Shown here: positions 6,544 to 12,180 of the stretch, in pieces | Numbering within the stretch: the stretch's first letter is position 1 | Layout of the letters: each line of letters opens with the position of its first letter | NCBI RefSeq assembly: GCF_002027545.1 | Contig: NZ_MXAN01000016.1 | Coordinates: 6,114 to 18,293, forward strand | Direction of reading: 5' to 3' | DNA from: Moraxella lacunata | Lineage (GTDB): Bacteria > Pseudomonadota > Gammaproteobacteria > Pseudomonadales > Moraxellaceae | Length of the DNA: 12,180 bases | Position numbers and translations under genes: made by a program | The notes under the pieces: generated by a model | Told to the model about the DNA's origin: nothing | Database searches by the model: none | What the model saw: only the letters and a program-made list of their open reading frames with translations

Positions 6544-7413
6544 ATGTCAAACACCCAAATCATCATCGTATCAGGACGGTCAGGTTCTGGCAAAACGTCC
6601 GTGTTAAATATTTTAGAAGATTTTGGTTTTTATGTCATTGACAATCTGCCCCTGTCGCTGGTGGGTCAGGCGGTGGGCGATTTGATTGGCAATGATGTCA
6701 AAAAAGTGGCGTTAGGCATAGATGTCAGAACACCAAAAGCCGACTTGTCCGCCTTTGGGGGTGTGTATCAGAACTTGACCGACAAATACCATGAAGCAGT
6801 CAAAATCCTATACGTTACCGCCCAAGAGAGCGTATTGGTGGCACGTTTTGGGGCGACACGGCGAGTTCACCCGCTTATGCCGACCGCCAATAATTTGCCC
6901 AACGCCCTAGCCCAAGAGATTGAGCTGTTAAAGCCTATTGCCAGTCATGCCGATATCAAAATTGACACCAGTACGCTCAACATTCACGAGCTAAAAGAAA
7001 AAGTCCGCCAACATATCGGCATGGATAATGTGGTGTCGGTTAATGTGTTGTCTTTTGGGTTTAAACATGGCACGCCCATTGACGCTGATTTTGTTTTTGA
7101 TGTGCGGATATTGCCCAATCCACATTGGCAAGAAAATTTACGTCCGCAAACAGGGCTTGATGATGATGTCAAAGCATTCTTTACCAATTATCCAGAAGTG
7201 GATAATATGGCGGACGATATTGGTAAGTTTTTAATAAAATGGCTCCCTAATTTTTTAAATAACAACCGCTATTCGGTAACGGTTGCCATTGGTTGCACGG
7301 GCGGTAAGCATCGTTCGGTATATATTGCCCAAAAGGTGGGCGAATTATTAAAAAGCCAGTTGCCTGATAATATGCCTATCATTGTCAAACACCGTGAAAA
7401 ACGGTATTGGTAA
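6544..7413 (+). CDS. rapZ: RNase adapter protein RapZ / nucleotide-binding protein
   Basis: P-loop nucleotide-binding protein. In E. coli it delivers the sRNA GlmZ to RNase E and so controls glucosamine-6-phosphate synthase; whether that sRNA circuit exists in this organism is unknown. The 289-residue length is normal. The Walker A motif GRSGSGKTS is at 11-19. TRRVHPLM (105-112) corresponds to the family's RRRHPL motif. The conserved C-terminal domain has SFGFKHGTP (170-178), DVRILPNP (186-193) and GCTGGKHRSVYIAQ (250-263). The start is supported by AAGGA at 6533-6537, 6 nt upstream. In many bacteria rapZ lies with ptsN or hpr genes; here it stands alone between panC and darP, flanked by repeats on both sides. 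Confidence 0.94.
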   Translation: MSNTQIIIVSGRSGSGKTSVLNILEDFGFYVIDNLPLSLVGQAVGDLIGNDVKKVALGIDVRTPKADLSAFGGVYQNLTDKYHEAVKILYVTAQESVLVARFGATRRVHPLMPTANNLPNALAQEIELLKPIASHADIKIDTSTLNIHELKEKVRQHIGMDNVVSVNVLSFGFKHGTPIDADFVFDVRILPNPHWQENLRPQTGLDDDVKAFFTNYPEVDNMADDIGKFLIKWLPNFLNNNRYSVTVAIGCTGGKHRSVYIAQKVGELLKSQLPDNMPIIVKHREKRYW

Positions 7414-7438
7414 ATTGAATTGATTGATATTAAAAATT

Positions 7439-7499
7439 TGTATATTTTAAATAAAAATATTTTAAAATTTGCAAATGTAGGGGCGAATCACATTCGCCC
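7439..7499 (+). repeat. Extended hairpin repeat downstream of rapZ
   Basis: An AT-rich leader leads to TGTAGGGG and the hairpin GGGCGAAT-CAC-ATTCGCCC (7481-7499). It is the closest relative in the window of the repeat at 2811-2871, sharing both the leader and the hairpin, and likewise lies just downstream of a gene (26 nt after the rapZ stop). Confidence 0.65.
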
Positions 7500-7530
7500 A
7501 ATTATCAAATTTTAATACAATTAAAAGTAA

Positions 7531-7547
7531 GGTGCGTAGTACGCACC
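7531..7547. repeat. GGTGCGT/ACGCACC hairpin
   Basis: GGTGCGT-AGT-ACGCACC forms a perfect 7-bp stem 31 nt after the preceding repeat hairpin. Its core differs from GGCGAAT but its size and 3-nt loop match the other family members, so it may be the second arm of a decayed double-hairpin element; the closing CCCCTACA is missing. Confidence 0.5.
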
Positions 7548-7593
7548 AAATAACAGTTTAAATGGGTATGATACACTCTACAAATGAAAAACT

Positions 7594-7610
7594 ACTACGG
7601 TTTCCGTAGT
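7594..7610. other. Hairpin upstream of darP
   Basis: ACTACGG-TTT-CCGTAGT is a perfect 7-bp stem with a 3-nt loop, 52 nt before the darP start. No T run follows it, so it is not an obvious terminator. It may lie in the darP leader and affect its mRNA, or be another short repeat. A TATGAT at 7567-7572 could be a -10 but lacks a fitting -35. Confidence 0.35.
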
Positions 7611-7662
7611 AAAATTCAATTTTGTTAGCTGTGCACCCAATAATTTTTAAAAAGAGAAATCT

Positions 7663-8169
7663 ATGAATATTGACTGGTCAAAACAAGACATGAGAGTGTC
7701 TCGCACCGAGATTAAAAAAGCCCACGAACGCTTACAAGCCCTATCCGAACCGCTTGCCAAACTCTCCAAAAAACAGCTTGCTAATTTGCCAGTGAGTGAG
7801 TATTTTTTGGACGAATTAAAGCATTTGACCGAGATTGACAGCCACGCCGCCAAAAACCGCCAAATCAAACGGGTGGGCAAGCTCATCATTGAAGAAGACC
7901 GCCATGTTTTGACGGGGGCGTTGTTTGAGCTTGTGTTTACGCCCGAGCAATGCACCAAGATTGAAACGTGGTTTAACCGTTTGACATTAAATGACGAAAG
8001 TACGATAAAGCAATTTGTCAAGCAGTTTAAAAAAGCAGAGTACAACAGCATTTATCAGCTACTTTTGTGGATAGAATACGCCAAGCATCTAAACGATGAT
8101 GAGCTTTTGGCGGAGAGCGTGGCGGATTTTGAAAGTTATGTGAAAGAAGTGGCGATTTTGTCGCAATGA
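7663..8169 (+). CDS. darP: Ribosome-associated protein DarP/YjgA (DUF615)
   Basis: Small basic protein of the DUF615 family. The E. coli member (YjgA, renamed DarP) associates with late 50S precursors and promotes assembly near the peptidyl-transferase centre. The 168-residue product is slightly shorter than the 183-residue E. coli protein, lacking most of its acidic N-terminal leader. The family pattern is visible in VSRTEIKKAHERLQAL (13-28), the KLSKKQLANLPV segment (33-44) and the helix KNRQIKRVGKLI (65-76). A purine-rich AAGAGA at 7652-7657 lies before the ATG. The stop overlaps the next gene's start (ATGA), so the two are translationally coupled. Confidence 0.88.
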   Translation: MNIDWSKQDMRVSRTEIKKAHERLQALSEPLAKLSKKQLANLPVSEYFLDELKHLTEIDSHAAKNRQIKRVGKLIIEEDRHVLTGALFELVFTPEQCTKIETWFNRLTLNDESTIKQFVKQFKKAEYNSIYQLLLWIEYAKHLNDDELLAESVADFESYVKEVAILSQ

Positions 8170-8780
8170 TAAATACCCTAAAAAACCACTGGCGCGCCAT
8201 TTTTACAAATCATGATGGTTTGTATGATGAGCTATTTGATACAATCATCACATTTTATCAAGAACCCCACCGCCATTATCACAACATCACGCATTTATAC
8301 GAATGCTTTTTGTGGTTTGATAAAATAAAGGATAATCTATATCGCCCTGATTTGGTTGCCATTGCTCTTTTTTATCATGACGTGATTTATCATCCCAAAA
8401 GCCCCACCGATGAATACGACAGTTCAATTATAATGAAAGATGATTTAAAAGACATATTATCTGATACAGATATTGCTATCATTGAGCGTTATATTCTTGC
8501 CACCAAAGACCATGTTAACCCTTTGGTAGGCAATGATAAAAGAGATTTGGATTATTTATTGGATATTGATTTGGCGATATTGGGGAGCGATTTTGATAGA
8601 TTTAATGAATATAATCATCAAATACGACAAGAATATGCGTGGGTCAATCGTTTTATTTATCATATAAAAAGAAAATCGGTACTAAAGGGGTTTTATAACA
8701 AGGAGCGAATTTATTTAACCGATTATTTTTATCAAACATTAGAACATAAGGCAAGGGATAATTTAAAAAGATGCTTGTAA
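8166..8780 (+). CDS. HD-superfamily metal-dependent phosphohydrolase (predicted)
   Basis: Resembles the predicted HD phosphohydrolases of the COG4339 type; substrate unknown. Candidate metal ligands are His39 and His43 in HYHNITH (37-43), His71-Asp72 in FYHDVIYH, His116 in TKDHVNP, and Asp133/Asp135 in LLDIDLAILG (131-140). The 204-residue size fits. No signal peptide or membrane segment is visible, so it should be cytosolic. It starts at the ATGA overlap with darP and shares a transcript with it. Linkage to a ribosome-assembly factor suggests co-expression but does not show a shared function. It ends upstream of a double-hairpin repeat and a terminator. Confidence 0.82.
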   Translation: MINTLKNHWRAIFTNHDGLYDELFDTIITFYQEPHRHYHNITHLYECFLWFDKIKDNLYRPDLVAIALFYHDVIYHPKSPTDEYDSSIIMKDDLKDILSDTDIAIIERYILATKDHVNPLVGNDKRDLDYLLDIDLAILGSDFDRFNEYNHQIRQEYAWVNRFIYHIKRKSVLKGFYNKERIYLTDYFYQTLEHKARDNLKRCL

Positions 8781-8807
8781 ATGAATAACCAAAAATTTGA
8801 TACATCT

Positions 8808-8876
8808 TGTAAGGGCGAATTCAATTCGCCCAAAAATCAACACTTTATCACAAGGCAAATGTGATTTTCCCCTACA
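8808..8876. repeat. Double-hairpin REP/MITE-like element, 69 bp
   Basis: Bounded by TGTAAGGG (8808-8815) and CCCCTACA (8869-8876). The first hairpin, GGGCGAATTCAATTCGCCC (8813-8831), pairs perfectly around a single central base. The second, GGCAAAT-GTG-ATTTTCC (8853-8869), has one mismatch and is a decayed reverse copy of the GGCGAAT-type arm. Size, ends and hairpin spacing match the 83-150 element, although the stem sequences do not. Confidence 0.65.
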
Positions 8877-8916
8877 AATCCGCCCAAAGGTATAGTTAAT
8901 TAACAATGCCAAAAAT

Positions 8917-8948
8917 AAAAAAGCGATAATTGGTGTTATCGCTTTTTT
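8917..8948. terminator. Bidirectional Rho-independent terminator
   Basis: AAAAAAGCGATAA (8917-8929), loop TTGGTG, TTATCGCTTTTTT (8936-8948): a 13-bp perfect stem whose A/T arms supply a U run in both directions. It lies between the + strand darP/HD pair and the 3' end of the - strand LRR gene (8957), and can serve both. Confidence 0.85.
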
Positions 8949-8956
8949 ATTACCCA

Positions 8957-9262
8957 CTAATTAATGATTTCACAATCAGGCAAATGTTTGGCTAATTCAG
9001 CCAATTCTTCATCGCCATTGGCTCTACCTTTGGCGTATTCAATGTGTAACTTTTTTAAATCTAAATCAAACAAAGGGCGATAATCTGTGATTTGGTTATA
9101 TTCACAATTAAGTTTGGTAAGCTCTTTTAAATGAGCCAGTGGCGAGATGTCGCTGATTTGATTATGCCATATTGCCAAATCGGTCAATGATGACAAATGA
9201 CGAAGGGGCGAGATGTCGCTAATCCGATTAACCCCCAGATTTAACTCTTCCATATCAACCAA
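8957..9262 (-). pseudogene. Leucine-rich-repeat protein, 3' part after frameshift
   Basis: This frame continues the LRR protein that begins at 9816. It opens within repeat 6 (VDMEELNLGVNR) and carries two more complete 22-residue units of the ISDISPL type, then a divergent final unit ITDYRPLFDLDLKK and a short C-terminal cap ending DCEIIN. The possible start is a TTG at 9262, with no ribosome site of its own expected inside the upstream frame. It is therefore the severed end of one gene rather than a separate gene. The original product would have been about 286 residues (8957-9816). Confidence 0.75.
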
Positions 9263-9816
9263 CCCCCAAGCGGGCTGATGTCAGAGATGTTATTGTGATA
9301 AACGCTAAGAAAATTAAGGTCATGCAGATGAGCGAGTGCGGTCAAATCACTGATTCGATTGTCGGTCAAATCCAAATATTCCAATGTTCTAAGGTTTGCC
9401 AAGGGTGAGATGTCTAAAATGGCGTTACTATGCAGGCACAGATAAGTTAAACAAGTTAGGTTTTTTAAGGGGCTGATGTCCGAAATGTCGTTACACATCA
9501 AAAACAAGCTATCCAAATGAACCAAATTTGCCAATGGCGAGATGTCGCCGATGTGCATATCCGTCAAACGCAAGGAAGTCAGTTGGGTGCAATGAGCTAG
9601 GGGTGTGATGTCGGTAACAGGCTCTCTGCCATTAAGACTGTTATAATATAACTCAAACCGTGTCAGTGTGGGTAGTGCCTTAAAGAAGGCGGGGTCTGTT
9701 GGGTCTAGTCCGATATTTTGGGTAAAATGATATCGCCAATCGGCAGAGAGTGTGTGCCACCAAAGCTCTAACTCGTCTGGGGTCATTTGATTTAATGGTG
9801 TGGCGGTGTCGGTCAT
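9241..9816 (-). CDS. Leucine-rich-repeat protein, 5' part (frameshifted)
   Basis: Cytosolic-looking LRR protein; no signal peptide. The N-terminal cap includes ELELWWHTLSADWR (16-29). Then come 22-residue units of the pattern ISDISPLAxLxxLxxLxLxxNx: VTDITPL, IGDISPL, ISDISPL, ILDISPL and ISDLTAL starts are complete, and a sixth, ISDISPLGG, is cut by the frameshift, with the frame ending 6 residues later. Units of this SDS22/internalin-like type form a curved solenoid used for protein binding; the partner is unknown. The start ATG has GGAG (9824-9827 on the - strand) 7 nt upstream. As it stands the product is 191 residues, with about five and a half of nine repeats and no C-terminal cap, so its stability is doubtful. 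Confidence 0.75.
   Translation of the reverse strand: MTDTATPLNQMTPDELELWWHTLSADWRYHFTQNIGLDPTDPAFFKALPTLTRFELYYNSLNGREPVTDITPLAHCTQLTSLRLTDMHIGDISPLANLVHLDSLFLMCNDISDISPLKNLTCLTYLCLHSNAILDISPLANLRTLEYLDLTDNRISDLTALAHLHDLNFLSVYHNNISDISPLGGWLIWKS
9263..9267 (-). other. Frameshift site, G5 run (likely formerly G6)
   Basis: On the - strand the gene reads CCG CTT then GGGGG TTG GTT GAT. Adding one G gives PLGGLVDMEEL and keeps the sixth repeat at exactly 22 residues like its neighbours. The observed five-G run instead leads to GGWLIWKS and a stop at 9241. It may be a real mutation, a slippage-prone site or a base-calling error. Confidence 0.75.
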
Positions 9817-9842
9817 GGGCTTGCTCCGGTGGAGTTTGATTT

Positions 9843-9851
9843 ATTGTAGCA
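9843..9851 (-). promoter_or_regulatory. Extended -10 promoter of the LRR gene
   Basis: On the - strand TGCTACAAT reads as an extended -10 (TGn plus TACAAT, five of six consensus), 26 nt before the ATG at 9816. No good -35 is seen, as is common for extended -10 promoters. Confidence 0.45.
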
Positions 9852-9885
9852 TAGAATTTTTGCTGTCGCCATTTTGCCCAAAAAA

Positions 9886-9894
9886 TGCTAGAAT
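9886..9894 (+). promoter_or_regulatory. Extended -10 promoter of guaA
   Basis: TGCTAGAAT is an extended -10 (TGn plus TAGAAT, five of six). Transcription would begin near 9901, leaving a leader of about 27 nt to ATG 9928 with AAGG at 9918-9921. The -35 region is poor. It faces the similar TGCTACAAT of the LRR gene, 35 nt away. Confidence 0.5.
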
Positions 9895-9927
9895 AGCGAC
9901 AATTTACCCATGATAACAAGGCAAGCT

Positions 9928-11490
9928 ATGACCGCAAACATCACCTCCGACCGCATCCTAATCCTAGATTTTGGCTCGCAATACAGCCAGCTCATCGCTC
10001 GCCGTGTGCGTGAAGCAGGCGTGTACTCTGAGATGCACCCCTTTGACATGAGCGACGACGACATCAAAGCCTTTAACCCCAAGGGCATTATCCTGTCAGG
10101 TGGGCCTAAAAGCGTGTACGAAGCAGGTTCGCCACGAGCCCCGCAAATCGTCTTTGAGCTTGGCGTGCCTGTGCTTGGCATTTGCTACGGCTTTCAAACC
10201 ATGTCCGCCCAGCTTGGCGGTTCGGTGGTGGCAGGGGCGGTCAAAGAGTTTGGCTATGCCCAAATTGACGTGGCGGTGGACGACAAACTCTTAAACGGCT
10301 TAAAAGATGACAACGCCCAAATCCAAGTTTGGATGAGTCATGGCGACAAAGTGGCAAGCCTGCCAGACGGCTTTACCGTAACATCAAGCACGCCAAGCTG
10401 TGCCTTTGCCTCCGCCAGCGATGAAGCTCGCAAGCTCTATGGCGTGCAGTTTCACCCAGAAGTAACCCACACCGCCAAAGGCGTGGAAGTGATTAGCAAC
10501 TTCGTGCATGGCATTTGTGGTTGTGGCAATCTGTGGAACCCTGAGAACATCATTGAAATGCGAGTGGCACAGTTAAAAGAGCAAATTGGCGATGAGCAGG
10601 TGCTACTTGGCTTATCAGGCGGTGTGGACAGCTCGGTGGTGGCGGCATTGCTTCACAAAGCCATTGGCGACCAATTAACCTGCGTATTTGTGGACAATGG
10701 GCTACTTCGCCTAAACGAAGGCGACCAAGTGATGAAAATGTTTGCCGATAACATGGGCATTCGGGTAATTCGTGCGGATGCTGAAAATCGCTTTTTGGAC
10801 GCATTGGCGGGAGCGACCGACCCAGAGGTCAAACGCAAAATCATCGGACGAGAGTTTATTGAAGTATTCTCTGAAGAAGCTCGTAAATTGGACGGCGTGA
10901 AGTTTTTGGCACAAGGCACGATTTACCCCGATGTCATCGAGTCCGCCAAAACCAAAAATGGCAAGGCTCACGTCATCAAATCGCACCACAATGTCGGTGG
11001 TCTGCCTGATGATTTGCAGTTTGAATTGGTGGAGCCTTTGCGTGATTTATTCAAAGACGAAGTGCGTAAACTTGGCACAACGCTTGGCTTGCCCCATGAG
11101 ATGATTTACAGACACCCTTTCCCAGGCCCGGGTCTTGGCGTGCGGATTTTGGGTGAGATTAAAAAAGAATATGCCGACATTTTGCGGGTGGCGGACGATA
11201 TTTTTATGCAGGAGCTTCGTGCGTCTGGCTGGTATGACAAGACCGCCCAAGCCTTTGCTGTGTTTTGCCCTGTCAAATCGGTGGGCGTGGTGGGGGACGC
11301 ACGCCGTTATGCGTGGGTGATTTCACTGCGTGCGGTGGAAACGGTGGACTTTATGACCGCTCGTTTTGCTCATTTGCCCTATGAGCTTGTAGATAAAATC
11401 TCAACGCGTATCATGAATGAGATTGCCGATGTGTCTCGTGTTGTCTATGATGTGAGTAGCAAACCGCCTGCCACGATTGAGTGGGAATAA
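9928..11490 (+). CDS. guaA: GMP synthase (glutamine-hydrolysing)
   Basis: Converts XMP to GMP using ATP and ammonia from glutamine; cytosolic. With ATG 9928 it has 520 residues, close to the 525 of E. coli, and the N-terminus [20 protein letters not shown] aligns with the E. coli start; the ATG at 9910 would add six residues and leave almost no leader. The class I amidotransferase domain has the nucleophile Cys86 (GICYGF) with His176 and Glu178 (FHPEV). The ATP-pyrophosphatase P-loop SGGVDSS is at 230-236. The dimerisation domain includes [13 protein letters not shown] (395-407), and the protein ends PPATIEWE, the usual C-terminus. It is not next to guaB here. A terminator follows directly. 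Confidence 0.97.
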   Translation: MTANITSDRILILDFGSQYSQLIARRVREAGVYSEMHPFDMSDDDIKAFNPKGIILSGGPKSVYEAGSPRAPQIVFELGVPVLGICYGFQTMSAQLGGSVVAGAVKEFGYAQIDVAVDDKLLNGLKDDNAQIQVWMSHGDKVASLPDGFTVTSSTPSCAFASASDEARKLYGVQFHPEVTHTAKGVEVISNFVHGICGCGNLWNPENIIEMRVAQLKEQIGDEQVLLGLSGGVDSSVVAALLHKAIGDQLTCVFVDNGLLRLNEGDQVMKMFADNMGIRVIRADAENRFLDALAGATDPEVKRKIIGREFIEVFSEEARKLDGVKFLAQGTIYPDVIESAKTKNGKAHVIKSHHNVGGLPDDLQFELVEPLRDLFKDEVRKLGTTLGLPHEMIYRHPFPGPGLGVRILGEIKKEYADILRVADDIFMQELRASGWYDKTAQAFAVFCPVKSVGVVGDARRYAWVISLRAVETVDFMTARFAHLPYELVDKISTRIMNEIADVSRVVYDVSSKPPATIEWE

Positions 11491-11498
11491 ACCGAAAA

Positions 11499-11528
11499 AA
11501 CCGTCAAGAAATTGGCGGTTTTGTTTTT
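11499..11528. terminator. Bidirectional terminator after guaA
   Basis: AACCGTCAA (11499-11507), loop GAAA, TTGGCGGTT (11512-11520), a 9-bp stem with one G-U pair, then TTGTTTTT. The A run before the stem gives a U run on the other strand, so it can also end the convergent gene at 11567-12031. Confidence 0.85.
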
Positions 11529-11566
11529 GAAATTAAAAACATAAAAATTTGGTTGTTTGTCGTCAT

Positions 11567-12031
11567 TTACCAGAAATCTACTTCAACAGCATAATCATTG
11601 TCCGCACACATCTGATAAAAGTCTTTTAAGTATTTAAAATAGTTTCTATAAAGCTCTTTGTAATTTGAGCCGTAATCTATTTTATCAAAGGCTTTATCAA
11701 AATCAACGACATTCATGGCGTTGGAAATCTCTTTAACGGCTTGCTTGTCGTTATAGCCATTACCCACCCATATCTCCCACCAACCACAATTCTCCCAATA
11801 CCAATCGCCATTTTCATCGGTTTCATCATTCCAGCCCAATATAGCAATACTAAGCGGGTTGTTTTTATCCACCAAGTCAATGTCTTTACCCGTTAGTATT
11901 TTGTGTAAGCCATAATGGCTTTTTGCCAAATTTAGCTCATCAATTTGCACGTCCATACTGATGACATCGCCATTTAACACTCTGTCAAAATCCGCTTGGG
12001 TCATCGCTCTGTAACTTACCGTAATACCCAT
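11567..12031 (-). CDS. DUF1877 (YfbM-like) family protein
   Basis: Looks like a DUF1877/YfbM-type protein; molecular function unknown. I take ATG 12031, giving 154 residues that begin MGITVSYRAM, the usual family opening; a GTG at 12064 would add eleven residues of no family character. Family-like features include HYGLHKILTG in the first third, a NPLSIAILG segment, a Trp-rich WYWENCGWWEIW stretch, and an acidic C-terminus ending VEVDFW. No signal peptide or membrane segment is seen. Upstream, AAGAAAAA is a weak ribosome site. It is convergent with guaA and shares its terminator. Confidence 0.68.
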   Translation of the reverse strand: MGITVSYRAMTQADFDRVLNGDVISMDVQIDELNLAKSHYGLHKILTGKDIDLVDKNNPLSIAILGWNDETDENGDWYWENCGWWEIWVGNGYNDKQAVKEISNAMNVVDFDKAFDKIDYGSNYKELYRNYFKYLKDFYQMCADNDYAVEVDFW

Positions 12032-12164
12032 AATTTTTCTTAAAAAAGTTGGCGTAGACTGCACTTGATTATTTCATAGAAAATCAGACAATGCAAATGT
12101 TGCAAGGTGGAATTTATTGATTTGGCTGTTGGAAAACCATCAAACATCAAAAAAGGGCATATTC

Positions 12165-12180
12165 TGAACCGACCCCCAAA
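12165..12180 (+). mobile_element. Possible tip of an IS3-family element
   Basis: The window ends in TGAACCGACCCCCAAA. TGAACCG-CCCC-type text resembles the terminal inverted repeats of IS3-family elements, which begin with TG. Only 16 bases are available, so this is a resemblance from memory. The stretch 12032-12164 before it holds no gene I can support. Confidence 0.25.

Noticed and set aside
83..8876. CRISPR array suggested by repeated GGGCGAAT-type palindromes
   Set aside because: Copies are scattered singly in different intergenic gaps at kilobase distances, with no regular spacers and no cas genes.
9910..9927. ATG at 9910 as the guaA start
   Set aside because: It adds six residues absent from the family and lies about 9 nt from the likely transcription start; ATG 9928 has AAGG 6 nt upstream and aligns with the E. 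coli N-terminus.
12032..12064. GTG at 12064 as the start of the DUF1877 gene
   Set aside because: The family opens with MGI, which is at 12031; the upstream eleven residues look like translated leader.

Overview
The window looks like chromosome of a gammaproteobacterium of the Moraxellaceae, most likely Moraxella or a close relative. This is inferred from protein character, gene order (pcnB-folK ... panB-panC), AT-rich intergenic DNA and the dense small palindromic repeats; no database search was possible. Nothing suggests a plasmid or a complete prophage.

Layout, left to right. Positions 1-335 carry no supportable gene but hold a 68-bp double-hairpin repeat (83-150) and what looks like a decayed right end of a small transposable element (241-323) abutting pcnB. 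Then, on the + strand: pcnB (poly(A) polymerase with long basic tails), folK (overlapping pcnB by 8 nt), an Rpn-type PD-(D/E)XK nuclease gene, an unrecognised 160-aa gene, panB and panC. pcnB-folK-panB-panC is a familiar gammaproteobacterial order, so the AT-rich nuclease/unknown pair appears to be a cargo insertion between folK and panB. A ~205-bp MITE-like element sits exactly in the stop codon of panB and separates it from panC. After panC come rapZ and a darP-HD hydrolase pair overlapping by ATGA. On the - strand is a leucine-rich-repeat gene broken by a one-base deletion in a G run. Divergent from it is guaA (+), which ends at a bidirectional terminator facing a DUF1877/YfbM-like gene (-). 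The last 16 bases resemble the tip of an IS3-family element.

How the genes fit together: folK (folate) and panB/panC (pantothenate) are C1/cofactor biosynthesis genes, PanB using a folate-derived one-carbon unit. pcnB and rapZ act in RNA metabolism, darP in 50S ribosome assembly and guaA in GMP synthesis. The Rpn nuclease is the main accessory or possible defence function.

The most interesting material is intergenic: a repeat family with fixed TGTAGGGG/CCCCTACA flanks and hairpin cores that differ in sequence but keep pairing, and the MITE whose insertion can be reconstructed to the base (TAA stop turned into TAG).
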